Part shown: in pieces, positions 53,801 to 64,000 of the stretch | Layout of the letters: every line of letters begins with the position of its first letter | Numbering within the stretch: position 1 is the stretch's first letter | Notes under the pieces: generated by a model | Databases searched by the model: none | The model's input: the letters and a program-made list of their open reading frames with translations, nothing else | What the model was told of the DNA's origin: nothing | Position numbers and translations under genes: made by a program | Assembly (NCBI GenBank): GCA_943735955.1 | Contig: OX030955.1 | Span: 14,204,583 to 14,268,582 of the forward strand | DNA from: Piscicola geometra | Lineage: Eukaryota; Annelida; Clitellata; Hirudinida; Piscicolidae | DNA length: 64,000 bases | Direction of reading: 5' to 3'

Positions 53801-56800
53801 CTTTTTATCCTAAAGACTTTTTATTCTGAAGACTTTTTAATAAGTTTTAAAGATCGCGTATTAATCACGTATTTTCGCTTAAAAATTAATTTTTTAAAGA
53901 TTTTTTTTTGAAAACTTTTTATCCTAAAGACTTTTTATCCTGAAGACTTTTTATCCTGAAGACTTTTTATCCTGAAGACTTTTTATCCTGAAGACTTTTT
54001 ATCCTGAAGACTTTTTATCCTGAAGACTTTTTATCCTGAAGACTTTTTATCCTGAAGACTTTTTATCCTGAAGACTTTTTATCCTGAAGACTTTTTATCC
54101 TGAAGAATTTTTATCCTGAAGACTTTTTATCCTGAAGACTTTTTATCCTGAAGACTTTTTAAAAAGTTTTAAGGATCACGTATTAATCACGTATTTTTCC
54201 ATAAAAATTAATTTTTTAAAGATTTTTTTCTGAAAACTTTTTATCCTAAAGACTTTTTATCCTGAAGACTTTTTATTCTGAAGACTTTTTATCCTGAAGA
54301 CTTGTTATCCTGAAGACTTTTTATCCTGAAGACTTTTTATCCTGAAGACTTTTTATCCGGAAGACTTTTTATCCGTTTACCAATAATTTGTATTTTATTT
54401 GATAAATAAAGTTCGTTTTAATTATGTATTTTAAAAAAATATAGTCCGTTTTATTTATTCAAGATTGTGAAACGAATCTATTAAAAAATAAAGTCCGTTA
54501 TAGTTATAATTATAGTTCGTTTTAATTATGTAATTTTAAAAAAATATAGTTTGTTTTATTTATTTAAAATTGTGACACGAATTTATAAAAAAGCCGTTTT
54601 TTATATAAAAAGTCCGTTTTATTTATACTAAAATATTAACAAAGAGACTTTTTCTCCAAAAGGTTTTTTTTCCGGAAGGTTTTTTGTAGAAGGTATTTTA
54701 TCCGAAGGCTTTTTCTCCGAGAGGCTTTTTATCCTACATCCACCTTGTTTTTATTTTTCTACTTCTTTGTCTACAACACTTTTTTTTGTGTTGTTCAATT
54801 TTTCATTTTCTCTAGTGTCTACCCAAATGTAGAAGGTAGAAGACAACATAATATACTAGCATTATCTAAATTCTAAAAGTATGAATACTTAAAAAAAATA
54901 TGGTTTTGGAGGCAACAAGTGGAGACTCTATTGATTGTTTTGTTGGATGTTCATAAGAGATTCCTTCATAGAGAATATATTTAAAAGTGTTCATTCAACA
55001 AATTCAATTCCTTTCACTTCAATAAAATCATAAAAATTGAAGAGATATACAATATATCGAAGTATTCGAATACGTATATAGGCTTATTACAAACATATGG
55101 CTATTCTATTAGACGCATATATAAGCCAAATAGTTTGACCTCTGAACGATGGTACCCAGGATTTACATCAAAGAGATAATAATGCGGTGATGATGATGAT
55201 GCTTTTGCAAGGAGATTATGTTGGTGCTAATGACGATGACATTTTTATTAAAGTTATAAGAGAGTAAGTATGATAATGATATCATTGATTGTAATCATAA
55301 TGAATTTGAAAAAGGATAATTTTTAAAAAAGTATGAAAATAATAATTTATTTTTTAAAAAAATTTTAAACTATTTTTATTCGTTTTAAATTTAATAATTT
55401 AAAATATATATTTATCAAAGGCCGTTTTCTTGAAAAAGAGAGATTATTTATTGTGAGGCAAGGCATTTTCTCTATAATGTAATAGCTCGAAAAGGTTCGA
55501 GACAAAGTTTCCAAGGTGAAGAGTCAACTTCAGGACCTTTCGTGCATTCCTGTCGCTGTGCGTGAACGTTTTCATACGGCTATAAAAGACTATTTGGTAT
55601 ATTCATTTGAGCATTTAATTATATTTAATGATTTATATTTTTATCGTTAATTTTTTTTCGCAATTTTAGTTGACAAAAAATCAAATACGAGAAAAAAAGA
55701 TAAGGTTTGAGTTTAAGAATGAAATAAATTAAATGTTAGTTTAAAGCTAAAGGAAAAAGCATTTTATTGATGGCACACAAGCTCATTAAAGGCGTTAGCA
55801 AACAAACGTACACACAGTCCAGACTTAGAATTGAAGATTTCAAGAACAGCCAAATAGAACTGGCACTGTGCACACATGTGCCACCATTTGAGAGGCACTG
55901 TGAAGTCTAGCACCAAAAACATAACAATAAGAAGGCATAGAGCACTAGCACCGGAACATTACAGACACATACAAGCACATATAAACATACACAACATTTC
56001 TTCTTGCACATGACCCGTCCTTGGGTCCACTTTCTCACTTTTTAATTTTAGTTTTATTTTTATATGTGTGTGCAGTTATTTATTTTCATATACATTTGTG
56101 TGTATGCGTAGGTGCATGTTTGTATGTTTGTATATACAGTAACTGTTGTTTTCTTAAAAATAAAATAAAAATCTAGATGTGCATTCTTGAGCATTCAAAG
56201 ATGTAAATATTTTGTTAAATAGAGACTTACTGTGAGAATAGGTGCTTTAGAAAAAATGGAAAAACTTTGTAAATAAAAATATTAAGAGCTCGAAAAATTG
56301 CCAAAAATGTGAAACACTCAAAAAACTTCTGACAATTGCATTGTTAAATGAATTCATGTGAGGAATATGCATTCGTGAGATTTCAGCTTGAATATATTGA
56401 TAACAAATCTTTTTGTTTAACTTTTAAAAAATTCAAACGATTTAAAAAGTTCTGAAGGTAAAGTGACTGTTTGATGAAAAATTGGTCAAGGAATTATTGA
56501 CAAAAACCAAATATCGAATAAGTTTTATTTTTATATAAAGAAACAACTATTTCTAATTTTTTTAAGATTTAAAATAGACGCAGTGAAATAAAACTTTTTA
56601 TTGAATAAGTAAAAAAAAGTTTCAGCTTTTGAATCCTTCAAAGTTACTATGGATTGAAAAATCTAATCAAACTTTATGAATCTATATTTTTCATTTTTCA
56701 GTAAAAACTAATGGTTGGCTAAATCATGTTTTTCTATTAATATTTTCGAGCTAAAAATATAATAAATAAAAGAGAGATATGAAAAAAGGAAGAGTAAAGC

Positions 56801-59069
56801 GAGAGAAAGGAAAGAGAGATCGTGAAGAGATGGTCCGTTAGTTCAAGGCGAAGTTTTGTGCGTGATTCACGTACCTTAGAAAGTTGGTCCCGAAACACAC
56901 AGCGTGTCGTATAAATATTATATAAATAATTTTTCAAAGTATTATATTTATTTTAAATCTTTTCCAATAAATATTATATATTTTTATTTCTTCTATTTTT
57001 TAATAATGAAATTTATATTTGTTTACACATTTTTTCTTTGATTTGTAAGGATTCTTATTTATTTAGAATTTGTTATTAGAATCTTTTAGAAACATGTTTG
57101 TTTTTCAAAAAAACTTATGGGTTTTAATTCTTATGAAAGATATGTCATTTGTAATTTTATCTCTAATCAGTATTGTGCCAACCTTCATTTTTCCTCATTT
57201 ATCAGCAATCACAAACGATCATAATTATACTTACCAAACACATTTTATTTTAAATTTTTTTTTCTTTAATTTCCCCATCCTCACATAATAAAAGTTAAAA
57301 TAACGTTAATTGAAATTAAACTAAATTGGATATTAATAATTTTTAAAAAAAAGACTTAGCTAACCACTATGACGGTACAGAGCGATGAGTTTGAGGTAGA
57401 AGAACTCAGTCTTGTTGACGTTGATGGTCTTGCACCTGTTAATAAACCGCTTGAGGCCTTCGACAAACTCCACAGTGGGCACTTCTCCCTCCTTGCGGCC
57501 CTTCGAGTAAGCTTCTGGAGCATCAGCGCTTTCTGAGTCGTCAAGCACCGTCTCCAGCTGGAAATTCTCGCTGGCGATGTGGATGAGGAGAAGCTTTGGT
57601 GTGGCGGAGACCAAGAGAGTTTTTTGATCTTTCAGCGGAAGCTTGTTGAAGTTCGGAAGACTGAGAGCAAAGTTGACGACTTTGTTGAGGAAGAGAAGGA
57701 TCGATTGGTTGGCTGATTCGATCAGTCTGACCCTCTGACTCACTGCCTTGCTCTTGTCCAAGCCTTGTTGAAGAATTCTGGAAAGAGAAGAAGATGATGA
57801 GAATGACGACGAAGAGGAAGAGGATGATGATGAAGAAGAAGAAGAGGAGGGCGATGATCGCGAAAAGACAGGATGTGCTGAAGACTTGAAGAAGAAGCTC
57901 AGAGCGTTTTTGGGGCCGTTTTCATGAGAGGGTTCTGCTGCGTGCTTCTTTGACATTAGAATTTTCTCGATGGCGTTGTTGCTGGTTCTTTGTCTTGCAG
58001 TTTTAGCGTCTCGAAGCAAATCCTTACTTTCTTCTTTTGCTCGATCTTCGCATAGAATACTCTTCAAGAGGGATTGTCTGCTGTCGCCTGTGTCCATACT
58101 CTCGTCTTGCAAGCAAGTGAAAAGTATGTTTTTGTTCGCGTTGGTTGAAAAATTTGAAGCGCTGAAGGCCTCGTAGTTGTTTAGAGTTGACAAACCACCG
58201 TGGTCATTCTTGAGTCTTTTATGCCTCAAAAGGAAATCGTAAGGTAGACTTTCATGTTTGCTGGAGCCATCGTCACTACTCAAGCCTGCAGTGGTGCCGG
58301 AGTTTTGCCGCTTCTTCACCGCCAGAAACTTGTAGTTGCCGCCATCGGAGTTGTTGCGTCTGCCCAACTCAAACTTGCCGCACGAAGGAGTGAGAGGCAC
58401 GCTGAGGGACTTTCTGATGACAGCGCCTGGCTCCACCGAAAACTCTTCAGGCATCGACACTTCGTTCACGTTGCCGGCTGAGAGAGTGAGGCTGTGAGAG
58501 ACGGTTGAAGCACTGGCCTGGTGGCTGGGTGGGGATGCGGTGGTGGCTTTTGATTTCGAGATGTCGCTTTGCCCGTTTTCAGAGAGCAGAATTTGAAGCT
58601 TCGACCTCGCTAACTCGATTCTTTCCATGTGTTCGGACTCCTTAAGATGTTTTTCGTTGTTTTTGAAAATGTTTGGAGACATAGAGAATCTGGGATTGTC
58701 TTTAAACTTGAACGAAGAAAAACTCTGAGCATCGCTGGTGTTTGAAGACGCTTTGTCATCGCCGTTTTCCATCAGTAAATTAAAGAGAATCTTTTTGTTA
58801 GCATCAGCTGCCTTTGATTGCGGAAGAAAAGGAAGCATTTTAGAGTTGGTACTGAGGCTGTAAGTGACTGTTTCCAAAGATGGACTAGGTATTGATGTAA
58901 AGATCGCTTGGAACGATGGCTTGACAGGGGATGTGGCGGAGGATAGAGGGGGTGAGTTGAAGAGTGTTGACGCGATGATACTGTCAAGTAAGCTGGTTCT
59001 CCTCCGTCTGTAAACCTTGTGCTTTTTGTTGGTGGAGCAAGAAACTTCAGGCGTGGAACATGGACCCAT
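50871..59069 (-). CDS. Nuclear-receptor-type protein: ligand-binding domain, LxxLL motifs, no visible DNA-binding domain
   Basis: Exons 59069-57365, 52573-52477, 52242-50871; phases 1 and 2 agree; 1,058 codons with stop. Residues 1-430 are a low-complexity region with hydrophobic motifs: LFNLL (95-99), LQILL (158-162), LFTCL (316-320), LKSIL (335-339), LSRIL (429-433), plus a Ser run (~406-428). The ligand-binding domain follows: NKVVNFALSLPNFNKLPLKD and QKTLL (helices 3-4), TEFFYLKLIALYRHSD (helices 8-9), and RYTQLLLALYSVLGLNSQIL then ECLLFQSLL (helices 10-11). Residues ~655-1057 are an Asn-rich tail. The ATG at 59069 is preceded by an in-frame TGA (59082-59084) with no AG between, so this ATG is a credible start. 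The arrangement recalls NR0B proteins (DAX1/SHP), which lack a DBD and carry LxxLL-type motifs; the helix pattern also resembles NR2E. A DBD exon spliced into the ORF downstream of the ATG (for example at TTTACAG near 59010) cannot be excluded. Confidence 0.85.
52710..54734. mobile_element. Giant foldback element with 16-bp repeat arms, receptor intron 1
   Basis: A 2-kb inverted repeat. Ends GGACAAAAAGCCTCTCAGA / CCGAGAGGCTTTTTATCC. Next inward come GCCTCCCGG and CCTCTTGGAG motifs, then ATAAAACGGACT-type sequence mirrored as AGTCCGTTTTAT, then arrays of GACAAAAAGTCTTCAA (about 53040-53270) mirrored by TTTTTATCCTGAAGAC (about 53930-54350). The centre contains a ~205-bp direct duplication (53385 and 53590). 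No coding domain recognised and no clear target duplication. Layered tandem arms resemble classic Foldback (FB) elements; that is inference. Confidence 0.8.
54735..57364. other. Remaining receptor intron 1, no feature
   Basis: AT-rich. 55740-56040 is noticeably less AT-rich (CACTGTGCACACATGTGCCA, GCACATGACCCGTCCTTGG) and could be an unrecognised exon, transcript or repeat, but no frame or fold supports a call. Confidence 0.4.
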
Positions 59070-59084
59070 CACATTATTGATTCA

Positions 59085-60096
59085 AAGAGACAATGGCTTG
59101 GCTGGGATGAGGGGCACAGGAAGAGAAAGGAACAATGTCTGAGCTCCTCTTTGATGAAGATCAATGACACTAGACCCTTTCCTCTTAAGAATAAAAAAAA
59201 CGTTCACTTCTAAACGGTTTGAGAATATTTTTCACTAATTCGCTCATAAACAAGTTTAATAAAGATTTGCTTTAAAGTCTCTTTAAAGGTCTCAAGTCAG
59301 ACTTGATGGAAAATGATAACTCCATACAAAGTATTAAAGGGAGTGTAGATTTAAATTCTTCTATATGCGTCAATGCACATACATCTTCATATACATACAA
59401 GTTTATATGTGTATGTGAAGTGTTCTTCGTGAAATCCTTGAATCTTGGGCCAGTTCCAATTTTGAAAGTTGCTTGTATTTGGTTTGTAACTATTCCAAAA
59501 TCTAAATGCAAATTAAATAGAAAAACTATAAAGATTTCAATTATCGAGTGCTTAGATTCGCTAATGAAATGCCAGATAATTAATCTTAATAATGAAACAA
59601 ACAAATTAAGATTAAATTATACTAAATGCCTTTATAAGAGTATTATAGATTTTTACAAATATTTAATTAGCAAGTTTTATTAATGCAAGATATTTTTAAT
59701 TTTTACAAGTTTTTGTAATGTTTTTTTTCTACAATTAAGGGAGAGGACGATTAAGTCTTCGAGGTGATAGTGGAAAGGAGTATGGACGTTTTGTAAAAAG
59801 AACAGTCATGTCGAAAACCCCATCGGTCTGTCCGACTTCACCAACAACTTGGTAGAAAGACCGACAACAAAAGCCGATTGGTCTGGCTTTCAATTGAAAA
59901 ATTTTGTCGAAAAATTTGTCATTTTTACATTTTGTATTTACCGGTTTTATGAGAAATCGTTTCTCATCCTATTTATTTAAACAATTTTAATTGGTTAAAT
60001 CTGGACCATTAAAGGTTAACCAATTCTTTTCCAACCGTTGTTTAATGATCGGCAGAAGTGCGATCCATTCGCTAGTTAATGTTAAAATAATGAAGG
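59085..60096. other. Upstream of the receptor gene
   Basis: Searched by eye on the minus strand for the zinc-finger pattern of a nuclear receptor DBD; none seen. 59800-59910 contains a moderately GC-rich stretch (CGGTCTGTCCGACTTCACC) of unknown nature. Confidence 0.45.
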
Positions 60097-60104
60097 ATTC
60101 AGAA

Positions 60105-61324
60105 CAGTGTTGTTCCAGTTAACTATAACTGTAACTGAAATGGTAAATTAACTGAAAAATATGATTCAGTTAACTGTAACTTTAACTGTAACTGTAATTC
60201 AATGCATAACTGTAACTGAAATAGAAACTGAAAAACAAGAATACTAACTGAATAGTAACTAAAAAATATCTACTTAAAAAATGGGAAGCGCTACAAGATA
60301 AAACATTGGCAGATGCACGTTTTTGAGCAATAATATGATTTATTTATTTTATTCTTCGAGTCCGATTATATAAATTTTTATGAAATGTTTAAGGTTAATA
60401 GCGGCAGAAAACAAGAAATGCCGTATGGGCCTATTTTATTTACGAAGCTTCATGCGACAAAAGCGAATGTCAGGTTTCAGAAGAGGATGATAATGATAAG
60501 GAGAAAGTTACCAGGCAACACACTGTAGTTGATAATTATTTACGTATTCACATTTTCTAATATTATTTGCCAAGTTATGAGCATAATTATAAGCCATTTA
60601 ATTAATTTCAATTAAACAGTCGTAAATATATTAAATTTCTATCATTTAGGTTCAGAGAAAATGATTTCTTTGATAAAAGATTATAAGAACAATGTAGAGG
60701 ATCGAATTCGTAAAGATCTTCAAACTGGACATCGCGTTGTCATTAGCATGGATTGCGGGACTAAGAAGGGTCTTACACTTCCATGTCTCGGGATCTCAGC
60801 ATCCTTTTATAATCCATCAATGCATCGTGCAATTCAGGTCTTGCTAAATGTTCATTCTGTGTCTCACCCACATAAAGAAGAAATGTTAGCATTTAAATTA
60901 TTGAATACCCTAGATTATTAGCTTCATTTGCGCAAGACATTGTTTCAGCTCTCGCTTCACTAGCGTATGTGGAAAGGGTGTTTTAAGTGTGCGGAGACCT
61001 AACTGCAGGGGAAAAAATCGCCTCAGCAAAAATCTGGAATTGAATACATTTATGAAAATGAACAGCGTATATTATGAATAATATATTTATATATCTTTTA
61101 AATAATTTGACTTTTAAACATTAATTTGGCTGTATTATAAATAAAAATTCATTTTTTCTCCATCTTGATTAACTGTAACTGTAACTAACAAAAATAACTG
61201 ATACTTAAATAGTAACTGAAAAATTAAAATTTGCATAACTGTAACTTGAATAGTAACTAAAAAATTAACTTTTTCATAACTGTAACTTGAACTTGAACTG
61301 AAAATCTGAACTGGAAAATCACTG
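60105..61324 (+). mobile_element. hAT transposon family D, internally deleted, 8-bp TSD
   Basis: Terminal inverted repeats CAGTGTTGTTCCAGTT / CTGGAAAATCACTG. Target duplication ATTCAGAA (60097-60104) / TTTCAGAA (61325-61332), 7 of 8. Subterminal ACTGTAACTGTAAC repeats at both ends in inverted orientation. The plus-strand frame 60661-60921 is hAT transposase core (VVISMDCGTKKGLTLPCLGI, then SASFYNPSMHRAIQVLLNVH), continuing after a stop as a broken C-terminal dimerisation region (ALASLAYVERVF, VCGDLTAGEK). Non-autonomous. Confidence 0.9.
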
Positions 61325-61619
61325 TTTCAGAAACATTTGGGAATTTATATTTAAATTCTAACTTCATGAATATTATTTAATTTTGCACTCTTTTGATTAA
61401 TATGCTAAATAAATATAATTTAAGTGCCAATGAGTGCAACCAAATAAAAGAAAGAAGCAGTATTTTTTTATTAACATTTATTTTAAAATATTGTCATCTT
61501 TATCCCAAAGACATAACTAATATGCTTATTGTTTATTAAAAAAGTTAATATTTTTCATATATAATATTCAAAAAAATAGTTTTTTTACATAAAATTTAAA
61601 AAAATCTTTTTTTACATGC

Positions 61620-61870
61620 AGAAATTTTTTTATTTGAAAAGAAGCTTCCGAGGGTTACTGGCAAACGCCGCAATTACCTTTTCGATAAGTTGTCTCTTAA
61701 TTGCTGAAACCCATTGACGATGAAAGCTCAACATGACCCATCCATTGAGTCGGTTTTCACTAACAGTGCCTCTCAGCCATGTTTTAATTTGCCAAAGGGA
61801 GCTAAATGAACGTTCTACAGTGCTGGTAGAGTAAGTAAAATTATAAAAAGCTTTTTTGATGTTGGATAAA
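61620..61870 (-). pseudogene. hAT transposase C-terminal relic
   Basis: The minus strand reads TSTVERSFSSLWQIKTWLRG then TVSENRLNGWVMLSFHRQ. This is the hAT dimerisation domain (ERxFSxLxxIKTWLRxxxxxxRLNGxxxLxxH). No termini found; related to the relic at 16833-16915. Confidence 0.75.
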
Positions 61871-62076
61871 AAAATATGTTATTTTAAAACGTCATAGATA
61901 TCTGGAACATCTGACATTATTCCACGTGTTAAACCATAATTCTTCCTCTTTATTGCCTTCCAAGTCATACATTTTCTACACGGCTGAATCGTTTGTATCC
62001 AATCATTCATCGAGTGGTTTTTGTGTTGCTTGGATTAAAAGAGTTAAACTAAACGCTGGCGAATGATCTGAGGAAA

Positions 62077-62275
62077 ATGATTTTTGAAGACTTGATCAGA
62101 GCAACAACGACCACCTCAACGCTCAAATTTTACCCAGCACTTAATCCAACATCACAACCGACCACAAAACCCACGCAAATGCTTCTAAAAACTCAAATTC
62201 AAAACCTATTCGCGATTCAAACAGGACGAAATCCACAAGCGTGGGCTCGATTCCCAATCTAAATGCGTTGATTTT
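62077..62275 (+). pseudogene. Inverted, decayed duplicate of the receptor's Asn-rich tail
   Basis: The plus strand here matches the minus strand of receptor exon 3 (about 51600-51350): TTTTGA.GA.TT.ATCA, ACCCAGCACTTAATCCAA, CGACCACAAAAC.C, AATGCTTCTAAAAACTCA, GATTCAAA.A.GACGAA occur in the same order. Differences and indels disrupt the frame. The LBD part is not present. It is a segmental fragment in inverted orientation about 10.5 kb away. Confidence 0.7.
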
Positions 62276-64000
62276 CCAGAAAAGCCCTGCACTGGAAAAA
62301 AAAGAATTAACCCAAACGAGCTTCAGACCACTTGGTTATGAATAATGATACCACTTAAACCATTTAAGTACCAATAAAATCTAAAAAATATAAGAAAAAA
62401 AATAATTTAAAAAAAATAATAATAAACAAACTGCAACTACTACCATTCAGTGTAACCCCTACCATCCCCTATCATTAATTTTTTATAACTAACATCATTT
62501 TCATAAGTTCTTTTATATTCATTGACTAACATACAAAATTTAGCGTCAAATACCAATATATTCGAACACTTAAATAATTTTTTTTTACATTTTCGCAAAA
62601 GAAAATATTTTTTTCAACTAATTAAAAAAAATTAAATTGATAAATATTGCAGTTTTTTGCCATTAGTCTTTCTATTCTTAGTCAAATAAAATTGTTCGTA
62701 ATAATATAACAATTCAAAAACAATTAATAATCGGATTATTATTATTGTTTGTCATAATTACCACCATTAACATTTAAAATTCTAGTATTTAAATCTTGAA
62801 TCTTTTGGGGTTAAGGATTAGGCCACAGAAGTAAAATTTAATGAAAAGTAGCATTAGAAAAAAAAACTTTCTAGAGTAGCTGAAAATGTTTAAAAAATGA
62901 TTGTAAATTTATCGAGATTAATAAGGCTGGAAAAAAACAATAAGTTTAATTTTCTGGTTTTAATGTTGACATTTAAAATTACAGCACATCTCACAACAAC
63001 AACACAGTCATTAGCCGCAGAATTAAATTTATCGATATTTTCTGTGGCCTAAAGCTCAGCCTCAAAATGTCCAATCTTTTTTTATGTATGCCCAAATTAT
63101 TTTTTCGAAAAATTATGGCATTTGAACAATATGAGTGCCCGAAAAATCCGGTATTCATTATAACTCAAACATTTATTATAAAAACTATTTTATATTATTG
63201 CCTATTATAACTTATTATTTTGTTTTTTAAATTAAGAATATGAATATTGGCACTTAAAAAATTGTCTTGTTTCATTCTTGTGGCCTTAAAGATTGTTCGG
63301 GTTACGCCACGTCAAATTTGTCGTTGCATTGTATTGTAAATGTGAGATCTATCGAAAATGTAAAAAAAACACAAACATCTGATTAAACTTTCTTCATCAT
63401 CATCATAATTTGTTCAAACCATCGTCATCATCACCATCATCATCATTATCTAGAAGATTTTAAATATTGAAATAATTTTCATACGTGTAAAAAATAGTCA
63501 AGACAAATGCATGTTTATTAGTGGAACCATCGATTAAGGTACTTTACAAACTGACGCGATGAGCCAGAGATTGAAATTTTAAAAGTCGAAAACTAACTTG
63601 GAAACTCTGAAATTCATGATGAATTGAAAAATAATAAAAAGATGATGACAGTCATAGTGAATTCCGTGTTCAAAGTCGGATTGATAATGACAACGAGGCT
63701 AACGCATTCATGATGACTACGACGACTTAAGCAAAATGGCGGTGACTATATACAAGAAAGTCCAGATGAACGAATAGCAACTACAAAGGGAGTCACACCA
63801 ATGACTGATTAGTCGGGTTTGCATGAATTGATGATGCGAAAAGACTTACCGTAAAATATCGAGGTCTTCGGAGACTTTTTATAAATTAATTTTTAGAATT
63901 ACCGAAAATCTCGGTGTTATAAAGTATTATGGGAAATATTTTGAGGCATTGTTAATTGTAAAATATTAAATAAATTAGTTCTTTGTTCAATAGTCTTTGT
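62276..64000. other. AT-rich end of window
   Basis: No gene recognised. ACCGTAAAATACCAATATAT-like phrases (e.g. 62545, 63849) recur at 36944, suggesting an unclassified dispersed repeat. A (CAT)n tract lies at 63398-63450. Confidence 0.45.

Noticed and set aside
53040..54350. CRISPR-like repeat array
   Set aside because: The 16-bp units are directly adjacent with no spacers, occur in mirror orientation, and lie in an animal intron.
63840..63860. Splice donor ACGGTAAGT on the minus strand as an upstream receptor exon
   Set aside because: The surrounding ACCGTAAAAT phrase recurs at 36944 and 62545, so it looks like a dispersed repeat; no coding sequence adjoins it.

Overview
This is animal nuclear DNA. 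It is AT-rich and intron-dense, with GT-AG introns, TATA-like and AATAAA signals, tRNA-derived SINEs, many hAT-type DNA transposons and one non-LTR retrotransposon. The gene content (SH3-SH2 tyrosine kinase, nuclear-receptor ligand-binding domain, C-type lectin, a 29-exon purine-synthesis gene) points to a bilaterian invertebrate. I cannot name the phylum from sequence alone.

Layout. 1-3.8 kb: minus-strand non-LTR retrotransposon (two PHD fingers, endonuclease, reverse transcriptase, RNase H), broken by stops and frameshifts, whose 5' end runs into a threonine-codon minisatellite (3.8-4.7 kb). 4.9-9.3 kb: SINE, MITE-like and hAT debris. 9.36-9.78 kb: a single-exon gene for a small secreted protein I do not recognise. 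11.69-12.38 kb: a complete three-exon secreted C-type lectin on the minus strand with an EPN mannose-type site. 13-18.5 kb: AT-rich repeat territory, ending in a hAT-like element (17245-18444) that carries two nested foldback elements with telomere-like cores.

18.9-38.4 kb: phosphoribosylformylglycinamidine synthase (PFAS) on the plus strand. I reconstructed 29 exons whose phases all agree and which sum to exactly 1,332 codons including the stop. Many of its introns hold different tandem arrays, several made of a G-free sense strand running up to the 3' splice site. 39.2-47.2 kb: a convergent Src-like SH3-SH2-kinase gene on the minus strand, 11 phase-consistent exons, 5' end not found, two complete hAT elements in its introns. 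50.9-59.1 kb: a minus-strand nuclear-receptor-type gene, three exons, 1,057 codons from the first ATG. It has LxxLL-type motifs, a ligand-binding domain and a long Asn-rich tail, and no DNA-binding domain is visible. Its intron 1 holds a 2-kb foldback element. 60-64 kb: another hAT with an 8-bp target duplication, transposase debris, and an inverted decayed copy of part of the receptor's tail.

The host genes are not a pathway together; they are neighbours. The strongest leads are the telomere-cored foldback elements with 9-bp target duplications (their empty sites are preserved in a sister transposon copy), and the apparently DBD-less LxxLL-rich receptor.
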